A DNA stretch of 64,000 bases. Origin: Ralstonia sp. 25mfcol4.1 (GTDB lineage: Bacteria > Pseudomonadota > Gammaproteobacteria > Burkholderiales > Burkholderiaceae). The DNA is taken from NCBI RefSeq assembly GCF_900104095.1, contig NZ_FNJO01000004.1, positions 186,001 to 250,000 of the forward strand, written 5' to 3'. Of the stretch, positions 45,053 through 54,129 are shown piece after piece. The notes below the pieces were generated by a model, which saw nothing but the letters and a program-made list of their open reading frames with translations, ran no database searches and was not told the origin of the DNA. The translations under genes were made by a program, and so were the position numbers. The first letter of the stretch is position 1. Each line of letters starts with the position of its first letter.

Positions 45053-46591
45053 ATGTCTTATATGTCCATTCAATCCAATACAAAAGAAGGCGCGCACGCG
45101 CCCGGGCTGCGCCGCACCCTGCGCGCACGCCATCTCACCATGATCGCCATCGGCGGGTCGATCGGCACCGGCCTGTTCGTGGCATCGGGCGCCACGATCG
45201 CGCAGGCAGGCCCCGGCGGGGCGCTGGCGGCCTATATCCTGATCGGCGCGATGGTCTACTTCCTGATGACCAGCCTGGGCGAGCTTGCCGCCTACATGCC
45301 GGTGTCGGGGTCGTTCGCCACCTACGGCGCGAGGTACGTGGACGAAGGCTTCGGCTTCGCGCTGGGCTGGAACTACTGGTACAACTGGGCCGTGACCATT
45401 GCCGTGGAACTGGCTGCCGCGCAGCTCGTCATGCAGTACTGGTTCCCCGACACGCCGGGCGTGCTGTGGAGCGCGCTGTTCCTGGGCCTGATGTTCGCGC
45501 TCAACGCAATCTCGGTGCGCGGCTTCGGCGAGGCCGAATACTGGTGCGCGCTGATCAAGGTGGTGACCGTGATCGCCTTCATCGTGATCGGCACGCTGAT
45601 GATCTTCGGCATCATGCGCGGCGATTTCGCGCATGTGAACGGCTTTGCCAACCTGACCGCCGGCGACGCCCCGTTCGTGGGCGGGCTGCCCGCGCTGATC
45701 GGCGTGGCGATGATTGCCGGCTTCTCGTTCCAGGGCACCGAGCTGATCGGCGTGGCCGCGGGCGAATCGGCTGATCCCGCCAGGAACATCCCGCGCGCCG
45801 TGCGGCAGGTGTTCTGGCGCATCCTGCTGTTCTACGTGCTGGCCATCTTCATCATCGGCGTGCTGATTCCGTACACCGACCCAAGCCTGCTCAAGACCGA
45901 CGTGGAGACCGTGGGCGTCAGCCCGTTCACGCTGGTGTTCCGCCATGCCGGGCTGGCCTTCGCAGCCGGCGTGATGAACGCGGTGATCCTGACGGCCGTG
46001 CTGTCGGCCGGCAACTCGGGCATGTATGCGTCCACCCGGATGCTCTACAACCTGGCCACCGAAGGCCGCGCGCCGCGCGTGTTCGCTCGCCTGACGCGTA
46101 ACGGGGTGCCGCTGATGGCGCTGCTGGCTACCACGGCTGTCGGTGCGCTGTGCTTTCTGACGTCGATGTTCGAGAGCAAGTCGGTCTACCTGTGGCTGCT
46201 GAACCTGTCGGGCATGACCGGCTTCATCGCCTGGCTGGGCATCGCCGTCAGCCACTACCGCTTCCGCAGGGGTTTCGTCGCCAAGGGGCTGGACCTGAAC
46301 CGACTGCCCTACCGCTCGCCGTTTTTCCCGTACGGCCCGATCTTCGCGTTCGCGCTGTGCATGATCGTGACGCTGGGCCAGAACTACCAGGCCTTCACCG
46401 ACGGCAAGATCGACTGGGTGGCCGTGACCGCCACCTACGTCGGCATTCCGATCTTCCTGCTGATCTGGCTTGGCTATCGCATCGCGCGCAAGTCGCGCTT
46501 CGTGCGCTATGCCGACATGGAATTCCCGCCGCTGCCCGAGCCCGGCACTGACGCCTCCGCGCGCGGCCTGGCCCCGGCATCCGGTGAATAA
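45053..46591 (+). CDS. Amino acid permease (LysP-like, APC superfamily)
   Basis: A 512-residue, 12-helix inner-membrane transporter. The APC signature MIAIGGSIGTGLFVASG (helix 1) and the helix 3 ELAAYMPVSGSFATYGARY match lysine/basic or aromatic amino acid:proton symporters of the AAT family. The closest feel is LysP. It lies between the squalene synthase gene and an exported amidohydrolase, which suggests possible import of the amidohydrolase product. The substrate is inference. Confidence 0.88.
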   Translation: MSYMSIQSNTKEGAHAPGLRRTLRARHLTMIAIGGSIGTGLFVASGATIAQAGPGGALAAYILIGAMVYFLMTSLGELAAYMPVSGSFATYGARYVDEGFGFALGWNYWYNWAVTIAVELAAAQLVMQYWFPDTPGVLWSALFLGLMFALNAISVRGFGEAEYWCALIKVVTVIAFIVIGTLMIFGIMRGDFAHVNGFANLTAGDAPFVGGLPALIGVAMIAGFSFQGTELIGVAAGESADPARNIPRAVRQVFWRILLFYVLAIFIIGVLIPYTDPSLLKTDVETVGVSPFTLVFRHAGLAFAAGVMNAVILTAVLSAGNSGMYASTRMLYNLATEGRAPRVFARLTRNGVPLMALLATTAVGALCFLTSMFESKSVYLWLLNLSGMTGFIAWLGIAVSHYRFRRGFVAKGLDLNRLPYRSPFFPYGPIFAFALCMIVTLGQNYQAFTDGKIDWVAVTATYVGIPIFLLIWLGYRIARKSRFVRYADMEFPPLPEPGTDASARGLAPASGE

Positions 46592-46667
46592 GGGCAACAC
46601 CTGAGGCGCCACCCGGGCGTCATTGACACCACCATAAGAAAACCCGGCACAACAACCAGGAGTCATC

Positions 46668-48347
46668 TTGAAAAAGTCCATTCGCACGAGCCTGCTGGCA
46701 CTGGCCGCCATGGCGGCCCTGCACGCACACGCCGCACCCACGCTGGTCGAATCCGTCCAGGGCTACACGCTGCAGAACGACAAGGTCACGCAGTTCAGCG
46801 GTCTGGTGTTCGACCAGGGCAAGGTGCTGGCCACCGGCGACGCCGCCGCGCTGCGCGCAAAGTATCCCGATGCAAAGCGTATCGACGGCCAGGGCAAGAC
46901 GCTGCTGCCGGGCCTGATCGACGCCCACGGCCACGTGTTCCGCCTGGGCTTCAAGACCACCGAGATCTCGCTGTCGGGCACGAAGGACCTGAATGAGGCG
47001 CAAGGCATCATCCGTGCCTACGGCCAGAAGGACCCGCAGCGCAAGTGGCTGCTTGGCTATGGCTGGAACCAGGTGAACTGGAAGCTGGGCCGCTTCCCCA
47101 CCGCCGCCGAACTCGACGCCGCCGTTTCCGACCGCCCGGCGCGCCTGGTGCGCGTGGACGGCCATGCCGCCTGGCTGAACACCAAGGCGCTGCAGGCAGC
47201 CGGCATCACGCGCGACACCAAGGATCCGGCCGGCGGCCGCATCGAGCGCGATGCCAACGGCAACCCGACCGGCGTGCTGGTCGACAAGGCCATGGCGCTG
47301 GTCAACGACATCATCCCGCCGTACACCGACGACGACCGCCGCGCCGCGCTGGCCGCCGCCATCGCCCACATGAACGCGCTGGGCCTGACCGCCGTCGGCG
47401 ACGCGGGCGTGACCGTGACCGACGACCGCATCTATCGCGAGTTCGCCGACCAGGGCAAGCTGACCACGCGCATCTACGCGATGATTCGCGACACGGGCGA
47501 CGACTTCAAGGCGCTGTCCGCGAAGGGCCCCGTGATCGGCTACGGCAACGACCGCTACTACCTGCGCGCCGTCAAGCTTTACGGCGACGGCGCCCTGGGC
47601 AGCCGCGGCGCCGCGCTGATGGAGCCGTACACCGATGACCACGCGCACAGCGGCCTGCTGTTCATGAGCGACGCCGCAATGCAGGCCGCCGTGAAAACCG
47701 CCATCAAGGCCGGCTACCAGGTCAACGTGCACGCCATCGGCGACAAGACCAATCGCCAGGTATTGGATGCCATGGAAGTGGCCTACAAGGAAGTGGGCGG
47801 CCGGGAACTGCGCAACCGCATCGAGCACGCGCAGGTGGTGTCGATGCCGGACATCCCGCGCTTCAAGAAGCTGGACCTGATCGCGTCGATGCAGCCCACG
47901 CACGCCACCAGCGACATGAACATGGCCGAAGACCGCATCGGCCACGACCGCATCAAGGGTGCCTATGCCTGGCAGACCTTCCTGAAGCAGGGCACGGTCA
48001 TCGCTGGCGGCTCCGACTTCCCGGTGGAATCGGCCAACCCGTTCTACGGCCTGCACGCCGCCGTGACGCGTACCGACCACGAAGGCCGCCCGATCAAGGG
48101 CTGGCATCCGGAGGAAGCGATGACGCTGCCGCAGGCATTCCGCGCCTTCACGCTGGACGCCGCCTACGCCGAGCACCAGGAAAAGACGCTCGGCTCGCTC
48201 GAAGCCGGCAAGTGGGCCGACTTCATCGTGGTGGACCGCGACCTGTTCAAGGTGCCAGCCGGCGACATCTGGAAGATCCAGGTGCTGGAAACCTGGGTGG
48301 CCGGCGAACGGGTGTATGCCAGGGGAGAGCAGTCGGCGCAGCGTTGA
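46668..48347 (+). CDS. Exported amidohydrolase (YtcJ-like)
   Basis: The 559-residue protein has a signal peptide (1-22, ALHAHA), so it acts in the periplasm. It follows the YtcJ subgroup of the amidohydrolase superfamily: the metal-binding D-A-H-G-H at the first strand, HAIGDKTNRQVLDAME, RIEHAQ, and GGSDFPVESANPF near the end. Metal-dependent hydrolysis of an amide or imide bond is expected; the natural substrate of YtcJ-type proteins is mostly unknown. AGGAG lies before the ATG. It is followed by a strong bidirectional terminator. Confidence 0.9.
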   Translation: MKKSIRTSLLALAAMAALHAHAAPTLVESVQGYTLQNDKVTQFSGLVFDQGKVLATGDAAALRAKYPDAKRIDGQGKTLLPGLIDAHGHVFRLGFKTTEISLSGTKDLNEAQGIIRAYGQKDPQRKWLLGYGWNQVNWKLGRFPTAAELDAAVSDRPARLVRVDGHAAWLNTKALQAAGITRDTKDPAGGRIERDANGNPTGVLVDKAMALVNDIIPPYTDDDRRAALAAAIAHMNALGLTAVGDAGVTVTDDRIYREFADQGKLTTRIYAMIRDTGDDFKALSAKGPVIGYGNDRYYLRAVKLYGDGALGSRGAALMEPYTDDHAHSGLLFMSDAAMQAAVKTAIKAGYQVNVHAIGDKTNRQVLDAMEVAYKEVGGRELRNRIEHAQVVSMPDIPRFKKLDLIASMQPTHATSDMNMAEDRIGHDRIKGAYAWQTFLKQGTVIAGGSDFPVESANPFYGLHAAVTRTDHEGRPIKGWHPEEAMTLPQAFRAFTLDAAYAEHQEKTLGSLEAGKWADFIVVDRDLFKVPAGDIWKIQVLETWVAGERVYARGEQSAQR

Positions 48348-48368
48348 GCCGCACCGCGCACCCCAGAC

Positions 48369-48393
48369 AAAGGCCCCGCGATGCGGGGCCTTT
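48369..48393. terminator. Bidirectional intrinsic terminator
   Basis: A perfect 11-bp stem, AAAGGCCCCGC with GCGGGGCCTTT, and 3-base loop, flanked by A and T on both sides, lies between the convergent amidohydrolase and small secreted protein genes. It should stop both transcripts. Confidence 0.9.
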
Positions 48394-48418
48394 GTCCTTG
48401 CTGCCGTGGGCAACCATG

Positions 48419-48736
48419 TCACTGCTGCGCCGTCGGCGACTTCTTGTGCGACGTCGATTTGCCCGACGACTTCTTGGTGGTCTTGCTGTCGGTCAGGGCC
48501 GACGCCGTGTTCTGGTTCGCGCCCTGCGTGTATGGGTCGAACTTGTCGCCCGAACGGGCCGTGTCCGGCACGTAGCCTTCCTTGTTGGTGACGCGCGCCG
48601 GATCGGGCACGTAGCCGTCCTTGTTGGTGGTGCGCATGTTGTAGTCGTAGCGATCGGCGGGGTTGGCCGGGCCCGCCGCCATTGCCATACCGGGAATGCA
48701 AATTGCCACCGCCAATGCCATCGTGAACGCCTTCAT
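48419..48736 (-). CDS. Small secreted repeat protein sharing the KFDP[FY]T-x-GA motif
   Basis: A 105-residue precursor with a signal peptide (1-20, ending AMAMA). It contains two repeats of TNK[DE]GYVPD[PT]AR (residues 37-48 and 50-61), then KFDPYTQGAN (65-74), and a Lys/Ser/Thr-rich tail. The last block is nearly identical to KFDPFTEGAR in the DGAR-repeat protein at 11163-11582. A GGGAGA ribosome site lies 5 bases before the ATG. No domain is known to me. It is likely periplasmic or secreted; the function is unknown. Confidence 0.82.
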   Translation of the reverse strand: MKAFTMALAVAICIPGMAMAAGPANPADRYDYNMRTTNKDGYVPDPARVTNKEGYVPDTARSGDKFDPYTQGANQNTASALTDSKTTKKSSGKSTSHKKSPTAQQ

Positions 48737-48917
48737 CGGGATCTCCCTGCGCAAGACTGTTGAGAAAGAAATATCGTGCGGCAGATTCCGCACGGACCAT
48801 AGTCAAGCGTAGACGTCAGCCAACGAAAACGCCATCACCGGCGGGGTATGGCGCGCACGTCACCGTGCGAATCGGCAAAGGGCGGCCGTTCTGCACCAAA
48901 GGTGGGGCCGGACGGGG

Positions 48918-49055
48918 TCAGGGACGCAACAGGTCGAAGCCGGCAAGCGCCACCACGCCGCTCAGGACGTCGGTCGACATGGCGCCGTCACCGATGATCA
49001 GGATGGCGGCGGCAGCCCACGTGGCGGCGCAGAAAAGGTAGAAACGCTTGTTCAT
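48918..49055 (-). CDS. 45-residue membrane protein
   Basis: ATG at 49055, stop at 48918. The peptide MNKRFYLFCAATWAAAAILI is one hydrophobic helix with a positive N-terminus. A second, milder hydrophobic stretch (VLSGVVALAGFDLLRP) follows. A CATTCCCCG stretch upstream gives no clear ribosome site. The same frame extends upstream to 49160 without merit. It may be a small inner-membrane protein. Confidence 0.45.
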   Translation of the reverse strand: MNKRFYLFCAATWAAAAILIIGDGAMSTDVLSGVVALAGFDLLRP

Positions 49056-49188
49056 GATGCGGGGAATGCTGGAATGACCGGCTATGGTCGACGGGGTGGA
49101 CGTCAGTATAAACCCTGATAACGACCATGGCGGCCCGCCCTGTCGCCACGCCCGCGCCACGACGACAACGCATCACACCGTGAAGTGC

Positions 49189-49935
49189 TCAGCCAAGCAC
49201 CTTGGGCACGGACGCCACGAGCATCGCCACGCCCGAGCAGGTCAGCAGGGTCAGGACGATGCGCCGGAAGGCGAGGTCGCTGATGCCAATGTAGACGCGC
49301 GTGCCGATCAGCGTCGGAATCAGCATGGCCGGCGCCACGATGGCGAACATCGGCAACATGTCGCGCGTGATGATTCCCGTGCCCACGTAGATCGACATCG
49401 TCACGATCAGCGCGCCGAGGTTGAAGTTCTGGATCACCACGCGCTGCCTGTCCTTGTCGAAACCGCGCAGGGTGCACCATAGCGTGGGCGCGATGCCCGT
49501 GAATCCGCCGATGCCGCCCATGATGCCGCCAATGACCCCGACAAGGCCGTCGGCCACGCGGCCGCCATGGCGGATCGGCGGAATGCGGGCCGAGAACAGC
49601 ATGATCGGGCACCAGATCACCAGGATCATGCCAAGGCACAGCTTGAACAGGTTGACGTCGAGTCGCGGCAGCAGGCTCACGCCGATGGGAATGCCGACGA
49701 TGCCGCCCAGCAGGAACGGCAGCACCGTGGAAAGATGAAACTTGCGCCGCACCGTGAACGCCGCCAGCAACTGGCCGGTCAGTGCGCCAAATACGGACAT
49801 CGCCGCGGCCATGCGCGGTTCCACGCCCCAGGCCCAGAACGACATCGCCACCATGCCGAAGGCAAATCCGGAAAGCCCCTGGACAAACCCGGCGACGACG
49901 GCGCCAAGCGCGACAACGATAAACACGGAATCCAT
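49189..49935 (-). CDS. TauE/SafE-family sulfite/organosulfonate exporter
   Basis: A 248-residue protein with about eight membrane helices. It has the TauE/SafE internal repeat signatures GFVQGLSGFAFGMVAMSFW and GGIMGGIGGFTGIAPTLW, with paired Gly-rich turns at residues 14-34 and 130-150. The family exports sulfite, sulfoacetate or other small anions, though import is not excluded. It follows the periplasmic FKBP gene on the same strand but is separated by a strong hairpin, so coexpression may be only partial. Confidence 0.88.
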   Translation of the reverse strand: MDSVFIVVALGAVVAGFVQGLSGFAFGMVAMSFWAWGVEPRMAAAMSVFGALTGQLLAAFTVRRKFHLSTVLPFLLGGIVGIPIGVSLLPRLDVNLFKLCLGMILVIWCPIMLFSARIPPIRHGGRVADGLVGVIGGIMGGIGGFTGIAPTLWCTLRGFDKDRQRVVIQNFNLGALIVTMSIYVGTGIITRDMLPMFAIVAPAMLIPTLIGTRVYIGISDLAFRRIVLTLLTCSGVAMLVASVPKVLG

Positions 49936-49968
49936 GCGGATCCTCTTCTAGTTATGGAGGGTAAGACT

Positions 49969-49995
49969 CCCTTCTCCCGCCAGTCGGGAGAAGGG
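49969..49995. terminator. 11-bp hairpin between FKBP and TauE genes
   Basis: CCCTTCTCCCG pairs perfectly with CGGGAGAAGGG around a 5-base loop. It lies just after the FKBP stop and 34 bases before the TauE start. With no T-run it is more like a mobile palindromic repeat than a classical terminator; a related palindrome occurs at 58985-59017. Confidence 0.6.
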
Positions 49996-50004
49996 CGAAA
50001 CCAA

Positions 50005-50403
50005 TCAGCCGCCGATGCCCAGCAGCTCCACTTCAAAGTTCAGCGTGGCGTTGGGCGGGATCGTGCCCGGCACGCCGCGTGCGCCGTAGGCCGTCGAGGC
50101 CGGGCAGGTCAGCTTGACCTTGCCGCCCACCTGCATCTTCTGCACGCCTTCGGTCCAGCACGGGATCACGCGGTTCAGCGGGAACGAGATCGGCTGGCCG
50201 CGCTTGTACGAGCTGTCGAATTCCGTGCCGTCGGTCAGCGTGCCGCGATAGTGCACCTTGACGGTGTCCGACGCCTTGGGCGACGGGCCCGTGCCCTTGG
50301 TCACGGTATCGACGACCACGCCCGAAGGCAGCGTTTCGGCAGCGGCGGCCAGACCCGAAGCGGTCAGCGCAACGGCTGCGAGGAGCAGGGAGATTTTCTT
50401 CAT
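50005..50403 (-). CDS. Periplasmic FKBP-type peptidyl-prolyl isomerase
   Basis: A 132-residue protein with a signal peptide (1-22). The remaining 110 residues form one FKBP domain with YRGTLTDGTEFDSSYKRGQPISFPLN, the lid phrase VIPCWTEGVQKM and IPPNATLNFEVELLGI. It should speed proline cis-trans isomerisation in folding periplasmic proteins. It stands alone before the TauE gene. A conserved cysteine (IPCW) in the usual VIPGW position is a small oddity, known in several beta-proteobacterial FKBPs. Confidence 0.93.
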   Translation of the reverse strand: MKKISLLLAAVALTASGLAAAAETLPSGVVVDTVTKGTGPSPKASDTVKVHYRGTLTDGTEFDSSYKRGQPISFPLNRVIPCWTEGVQKMQVGGKVKLTCPASTAYGARGVPGTIPPNATLNFEVELLGIGG

Positions 50404-50548
50404 GAGATTCTGTGTCGTGTGACGTGTGTCGTGGGTCCGGTTTTCAGGAGCGGCACCGGCCCGGCACGTGGGGCCCGGTGCCAGCCGGCAAGTGTACACG
50501 CCATGCCGGCCGGCACCTGCATCACCCGCGATGCATCGGGACGCCTGC

Positions 50549-52744
50549 TTACGACACCTGGCCCATCGCCGGATCGCTGACCGAGTCCTTGCCGGTCTCG
50601 ATGCGGCCCGCGATACGGCGGCGCAGCGACGGCGCCCGATCGCAGCTGATCTCGAAGTCGTACCAGTTGCCGCTATCGCCAAGCGTCCAGCTCAGTTCGC
50701 CCACCTGCCCCGGCGCCACGGTCTGCCTCCACGGACCGTCGGTGCGATATGCCCGGGCCGTTGCCGCGAATGTGCACGCCTTGTCGCCACGGTTGTGCAG
50801 CTTGACCTGCAGCGTTGCCGGATCGCACAGTTCGTAGCAGACCTGGATTTCCACACCGCCGGCCGCCGCCTGCTCGGACACATCGCCAATGAATTCACGG
50901 TGATAGCCGTTCGGGCCCAGCACCCAGAGGTCGTACTTGCCGTTGTCGGCCGCCACGCTCCACACGCCGTCCAGGCTCTTGCCAGCCTCCACCACGTAGC
51001 GGCGCGGAATGGCATCGAGGTGCAGCTTGTCGTAGACGTGGAAGACCGCGCCCGCCGTGCCGCCATTGACGAAGCTCAGCGTCACCGTCCGGGCTCCCGC
51101 GTCGATGTGCGACGTGGTGTGCAGTTCGTAGGGCAGCGCACGCGATGGCCGCGTGCCGGTGGCCTGCGGCGGCAGCACGGCGGTGGTGGGCACCGGAATG
51201 GCGGCCGATGCCTTCTGCGTCAGGGCCAGGTTGTCGACCGTCACCTTGGTGCTGCGACCGGCCAGCGTCGGCAGCGGATCGGTGTTCGGGTTGACGAAGT
51301 TGAAGGCCGACGTCAGGTCGCCACACACCGCACGGCGGTAGGCGCCGACCTGTGGTTCCTTCACGCCAAAGCGCTTTTCCAGGAAGAGCAGCGTCGATGT
51401 GTGATCGAATACCTGCGAGTTGACCCAGCCGCCACGGCTCCACGGCGACACGATCCACATCGGCACGCGCGGGCCCGGGCCGTAGGGCTTGCCGTCGATG
51501 GCCGACTGGTTGGCCGTGGCCGGCGTGTAGTTGTGATACTCGAAGGCCATGTCGGCCGCGCTGAGCGTGCTGCCGCCGGCCAGCGACGCATCGGCGTTGC
51601 GCGACGGGGCCGACGGCGGCGGCAGGTGGTCGAAAAAGCCGTCGTTCTCGTCGTAGTTGATCAGCAGCACGGTCTTGCTGAAGACCTCGGGATTGGCCGT
51701 CAGTGCGTCCAGCACCTGCTGCACATACCAGCCGCCCTGCGCCGGGCTCGACGGCCCCGGGTGCTCGCTGTACAGCGACGGCGGGATGATCCAGGAAACT
51801 TCCGGCAGCGTGCCGTTCTGGACGTCATCACGGAACGACTGCAGCAGCCCGTCGGGCATGGTATTGCCGAAGCCTTTGGCCAGCGGACTCAGCGCATCGT
51901 CGATGGCCGGATCGTAGGCCGGCGAGACCCCTGGCAGCGCTACCGGACGGCGTGCCGCCGGCATCGATTCCATGGCCGCGCGCCAATGCTGGAAGCTCAT
52001 CATCTCGTTGCAGCCGTAGTTGTCGGCCAGGCTCTGATAGACCTTCCAGCTCACGCCGGCATCCACCAGGCGGTCGGCATAGGTCTTCCACGTCCAGCCC
52101 TGCGTCGACGGCCCGACGTCGTTGCCGCCGTTGAACTCGTTGACCATGGCCGCCACGTTCGCGCCGCTCGGACCGTTCGTGCCGGTCCAGTAGAACAGGC
52201 GGTTCGGGATCGTGCCCGTGTGCATCGAGCAGTGATACGCGTCGCACAGCGTGAAGGCATCGGCCAGCGCGCGCTGGAACGGCACCTCGGGGGTGTCGAA
52301 ATACGACATCGACAGCCGGTTCTTGGCCACGGGCCAACGGTTCATGCGGCCGTGGTCCCAGGCATTCTGCGCGTCGGGCCAGGTATGCGGCGTGCTGCCC
52401 GCGCGTTGCGCGTTGCCCAGCGAGCCATCCAGCCGGTACGGCGTGATCGTGGCATTGGTGGCATCGGTCTGGAAGAACGCGTTCTGGCCGTTCGCCAGCG
52501 GAATCGCAAAGCGGTCGCCGTAGCCGCGCACGCCCTTGAAGGTGCCGAAGTAGCTGTCGAACGAGCGGTTTTCGAGCATCAGCAGCACGACGTGCTTCAC
52601 GTCCTGGATCGTGCCGGTGACGTTGTTCGCCTCGATGGCCAGCGCGCGGCGGATGCTGGGCGGGAACGATGCCAGCGTGGCGGCGGCGGCAGCGGTGCCG
52701 AGCGTGTTGCGCAGGAATTTGCGCTTGGAAGGGTTGAATGTCAT
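50549..52744 (-). CDS. plcN: Phosphocholine-specific phospholipase C (PlcN/PlcH type)
   Basis: A 731-residue secreted enzyme hydrolysing phosphatidylcholine to diacylglycerol and phosphocholine. The catalytic domain (about 45-500) holds VVLLMLENRSFDSYFGTFKG and the TGTNGPSGAN region, and two C-terminal DUF756-type repeats span roughly 510-720. The N-terminus is Tat-like (SKRKFLRNTLG followed by an Ala-rich helix), but the twin arginine is replaced by Lys-Arg. A small lipoprotein gene lies immediately upstream. No Pho box could be confirmed. Confidence 0.93.
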   Translation of the reverse strand: MTFNPSKRKFLRNTLGTAAAAATLASFPPSIRRALAIEANNVTGTIQDVKHVVLLMLENRSFDSYFGTFKGVRGYGDRFAIPLANGQNAFFQTDATNATITPYRLDGSLGNAQRAGSTPHTWPDAQNAWDHGRMNRWPVAKNRLSMSYFDTPEVPFQRALADAFTLCDAYHCSMHTGTIPNRLFYWTGTNGPSGANVAAMVNEFNGGNDVGPSTQGWTWKTYADRLVDAGVSWKVYQSLADNYGCNEMMSFQHWRAAMESMPAARRPVALPGVSPAYDPAIDDALSPLAKGFGNTMPDGLLQSFRDDVQNGTLPEVSWIIPPSLYSEHPGPSSPAQGGWYVQQVLDALTANPEVFSKTVLLINYDENDGFFDHLPPPSAPSRNADASLAGGSTLSAADMAFEYHNYTPATANQSAIDGKPYGPGPRVPMWIVSPWSRGGWVNSQVFDHTSTLLFLEKRFGVKEPQVGAYRRAVCGDLTSAFNFVNPNTDPLPTLAGRSTKVTVDNLALTQKASAAIPVPTTAVLPPQATGTRPSRALPYELHTTSHIDAGARTVTLSFVNGGTAGAVFHVYDKLHLDAIPRRYVVEAGKSLDGVWSVAADNGKYDLWVLGPNGYHREFIGDVSEQAAAGGVEIQVCYELCDPATLQVKLHNRGDKACTFAATARAYRTDGPWRQTVAPGQVGELSWTLGDSGNWYDFEISCDRAPSLRRRIAGRIETGKDSVSDPAMGQVS

Positions 52745-52796
52745 GCCGGGTCGGTGTCTGTGGTGTGGGTAGGCGCGGGATTCTGCTCAGGGCGGA

Positions 52797-53000
52797 TCAG
52801 GGGGCCGGCGCGCAGTGCGCCGTGGTGCAGGCTGTCGGCGTGGTACCGCCATTGCCGCCGTTGCCGCCACCCGTGGCAGGGGGCGTCGAATTGTTGTTGT
52901 CGTCGCCGCCGCAGGCGCCGAGCATCAGCGCCAGGCACAGGACACCGGCTCCGAGCATCGGCCTGCGCATGCGCAAATGAACAGTTTTCGTGGTTGTCAT
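52797..53000 (-). CDS. Small lipoprotein upstream of phospholipase C
   Basis: A 67-residue precursor with a lipoprotein signal peptide (lipobox LMLGAC, cysteine about 30). The rest is a low-complexity Gly/Asn/Thr linker (GGDDNNNSTPPATGGGNGG) and a short tail ending CTTAHCAPAP. Only about 37 residues remain after processing, so it may be a truncated or very small lipoprotein. It lies 52 bases before the plcN start on the same strand and could be co-transcribed. Function is unknown. Confidence 0.55.
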   Translation of the reverse strand: MTTTKTVHLRMRRPMLGAGVLCLALMLGACGGDDNNNSTPPATGGGNGGNGGTTPTACTTAHCAPAP

Positions 53001-53341
53001 GGTTCGAGGTCAGAGAATTTCAGGTGACGGTTCGGGCGTCAAATATCCGGATGCCCGCGCACGATCCCGGCCGCCCTTGTCTCTCAATGTCTTGATGTAC
53101 AAGGCCTACCCCTCCAAAGGAGGGTGTCTGCGGGCGAGAATTGAAGTCTGGACGCTTGTTATGTCAACGATGTGACCGAAGCGATACCAGTCGCGCGTTT
53201 GAGCGAAGACACATTGCGAATGAACATGGGCGCCGCCGCGTCGGCAGGGTTCAGCGGTTGCGGCCATGCTGTGACGTGTGTCGCCTAAGCTTGTTGAGTT
53301 GGCCCCTTCAACCCTCTTTCCCACATGCCAGGAGCGCCCCC
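53001..53341. other. Intergenic region between lipoprotein and dienelactone hydrolase genes
   Basis: 341 bases separate the divergent genes. A small hairpin (CCCTCC-aaa-GGAGGG, 53110-53124) and mildly AT-rich steps near 53155-53180 are the only structures seen. No small gene was found. Promoters for both sides must be here, but no consensus pair stands out. Confidence 0.5.
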
Positions 53342-54043
53342 ATGGCCCAGTCGCAGCGAATCACCATCACCGTGCCGGACGGCAGTTTTGCCGCCTACCT
53401 CGCCACCCCCGATGCCGGCAACGCGAATGGCGCGGCCATCGTCGTGCTTCAGGAAATCTTCGGAATCAATGCCGACCTGCGCGAAACCTGCGACAACTTC
53501 GCGCGCGACGGCTTCGTGGCGATCTGCCCGGACCTGTTCTGGCGGCAGGAGCCCAACGTGGAACTGACCGACAAGACCGAGGCGGAATGGAAAAAGGCGT
53601 TTGCGCTCTACAACGGCTTCGATGTCGACAAGGGCATGGCCGACGTGGGCGCCACCATCCAGGCGGCGCGCCAGCAGCCGGGCGTCAACGCCGTGGGCAC
53701 CGTGGGCTATTGCCTGGGCGGACTGCTGGCCTTCCTGAGCGCCACCCGCACCGATACCGACGCCAGCGTGTCGTACTACGGCGTCGGCATGGACAAGTAC
53801 CTGGGCGAGGCGTCGAAAATCGCAAAACCGCTGCTGATGCATATTGCCGAGGCGGACGAATTCGTTCCGCCCGAATCGCGCGCGAAGATCGTAGAAACCT
53901 TAAAAGACAACCGCCACGTCGAGATTCACACCTATCCGGGCTGCCAGCACGCGTTTGCGCGCAACCAGGGCGTGCATTACGTGGATGCCGCCGCCAAGGC
54001 CGCCAATGCCCGCACGCTGAAGCATTTCCTGTCGATGAAATAA
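53342..54043 (+). CDS. Dienelactone hydrolase family protein
   Basis: A 233-residue cytoplasmic alpha/beta hydrolase. The Cys-Asp-His triad is visible: nucleophile Cys in GYCLGG (about residue 124), Asp in EADEFVPP, and His in GCQHAFA. It also has the opening VVLQEIFGINADLRE with the dienelactone-hydrolase glutamate. It hydrolyses lactone or ester bonds and belongs to the ClcD/DLH branch. AGGAG lies 7 bases before the ATG at 53342. It precedes the TrhA-like gene on the same strand. Confidence 0.92.
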   Translation: MAQSQRITITVPDGSFAAYLATPDAGNANGAAIVVLQEIFGINADLRETCDNFARDGFVAICPDLFWRQEPNVELTDKTEAEWKKAFALYNGFDVDKGMADVGATIQAARQQPGVNAVGTVGYCLGGLLAFLSATRTDTDASVSYYGVGMDKYLGEASKIAKPLLMHIAEADEFVPPESRAKIVETLKDNRHVEIHTYPGCQHAFARNQGVHYVDAAAKAANARTLKHFLSMK

Positions 54044-54129
54044 CCCTGCTTCTGCAGGCATTGACCCGTGTTCCGCCGCGATCCATGCCACAATGCCCGC
54101 TGGCCAACTACGCAGACGGAGCTTTCGGG

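Noticed and set aside
44960..46740. 568-codon antisense frame over the amino-acid permease
   Set aside because: His/Gln-rich text without a start signal. It is the reverse shadow of the permease gene.
50400..53095. 889-codon plus-strand frame opposite phospholipase C
   Set aside because: Arg/His/Gln-rich, lacks a recognisable domain, and mirrors the phospholipase C gene.
52745..53341. Pho box for phospholipase C
   Set aside because: TGTCAT-like words occur, but no pair with 11-base spacing; phosphate control is not supported by sequence.
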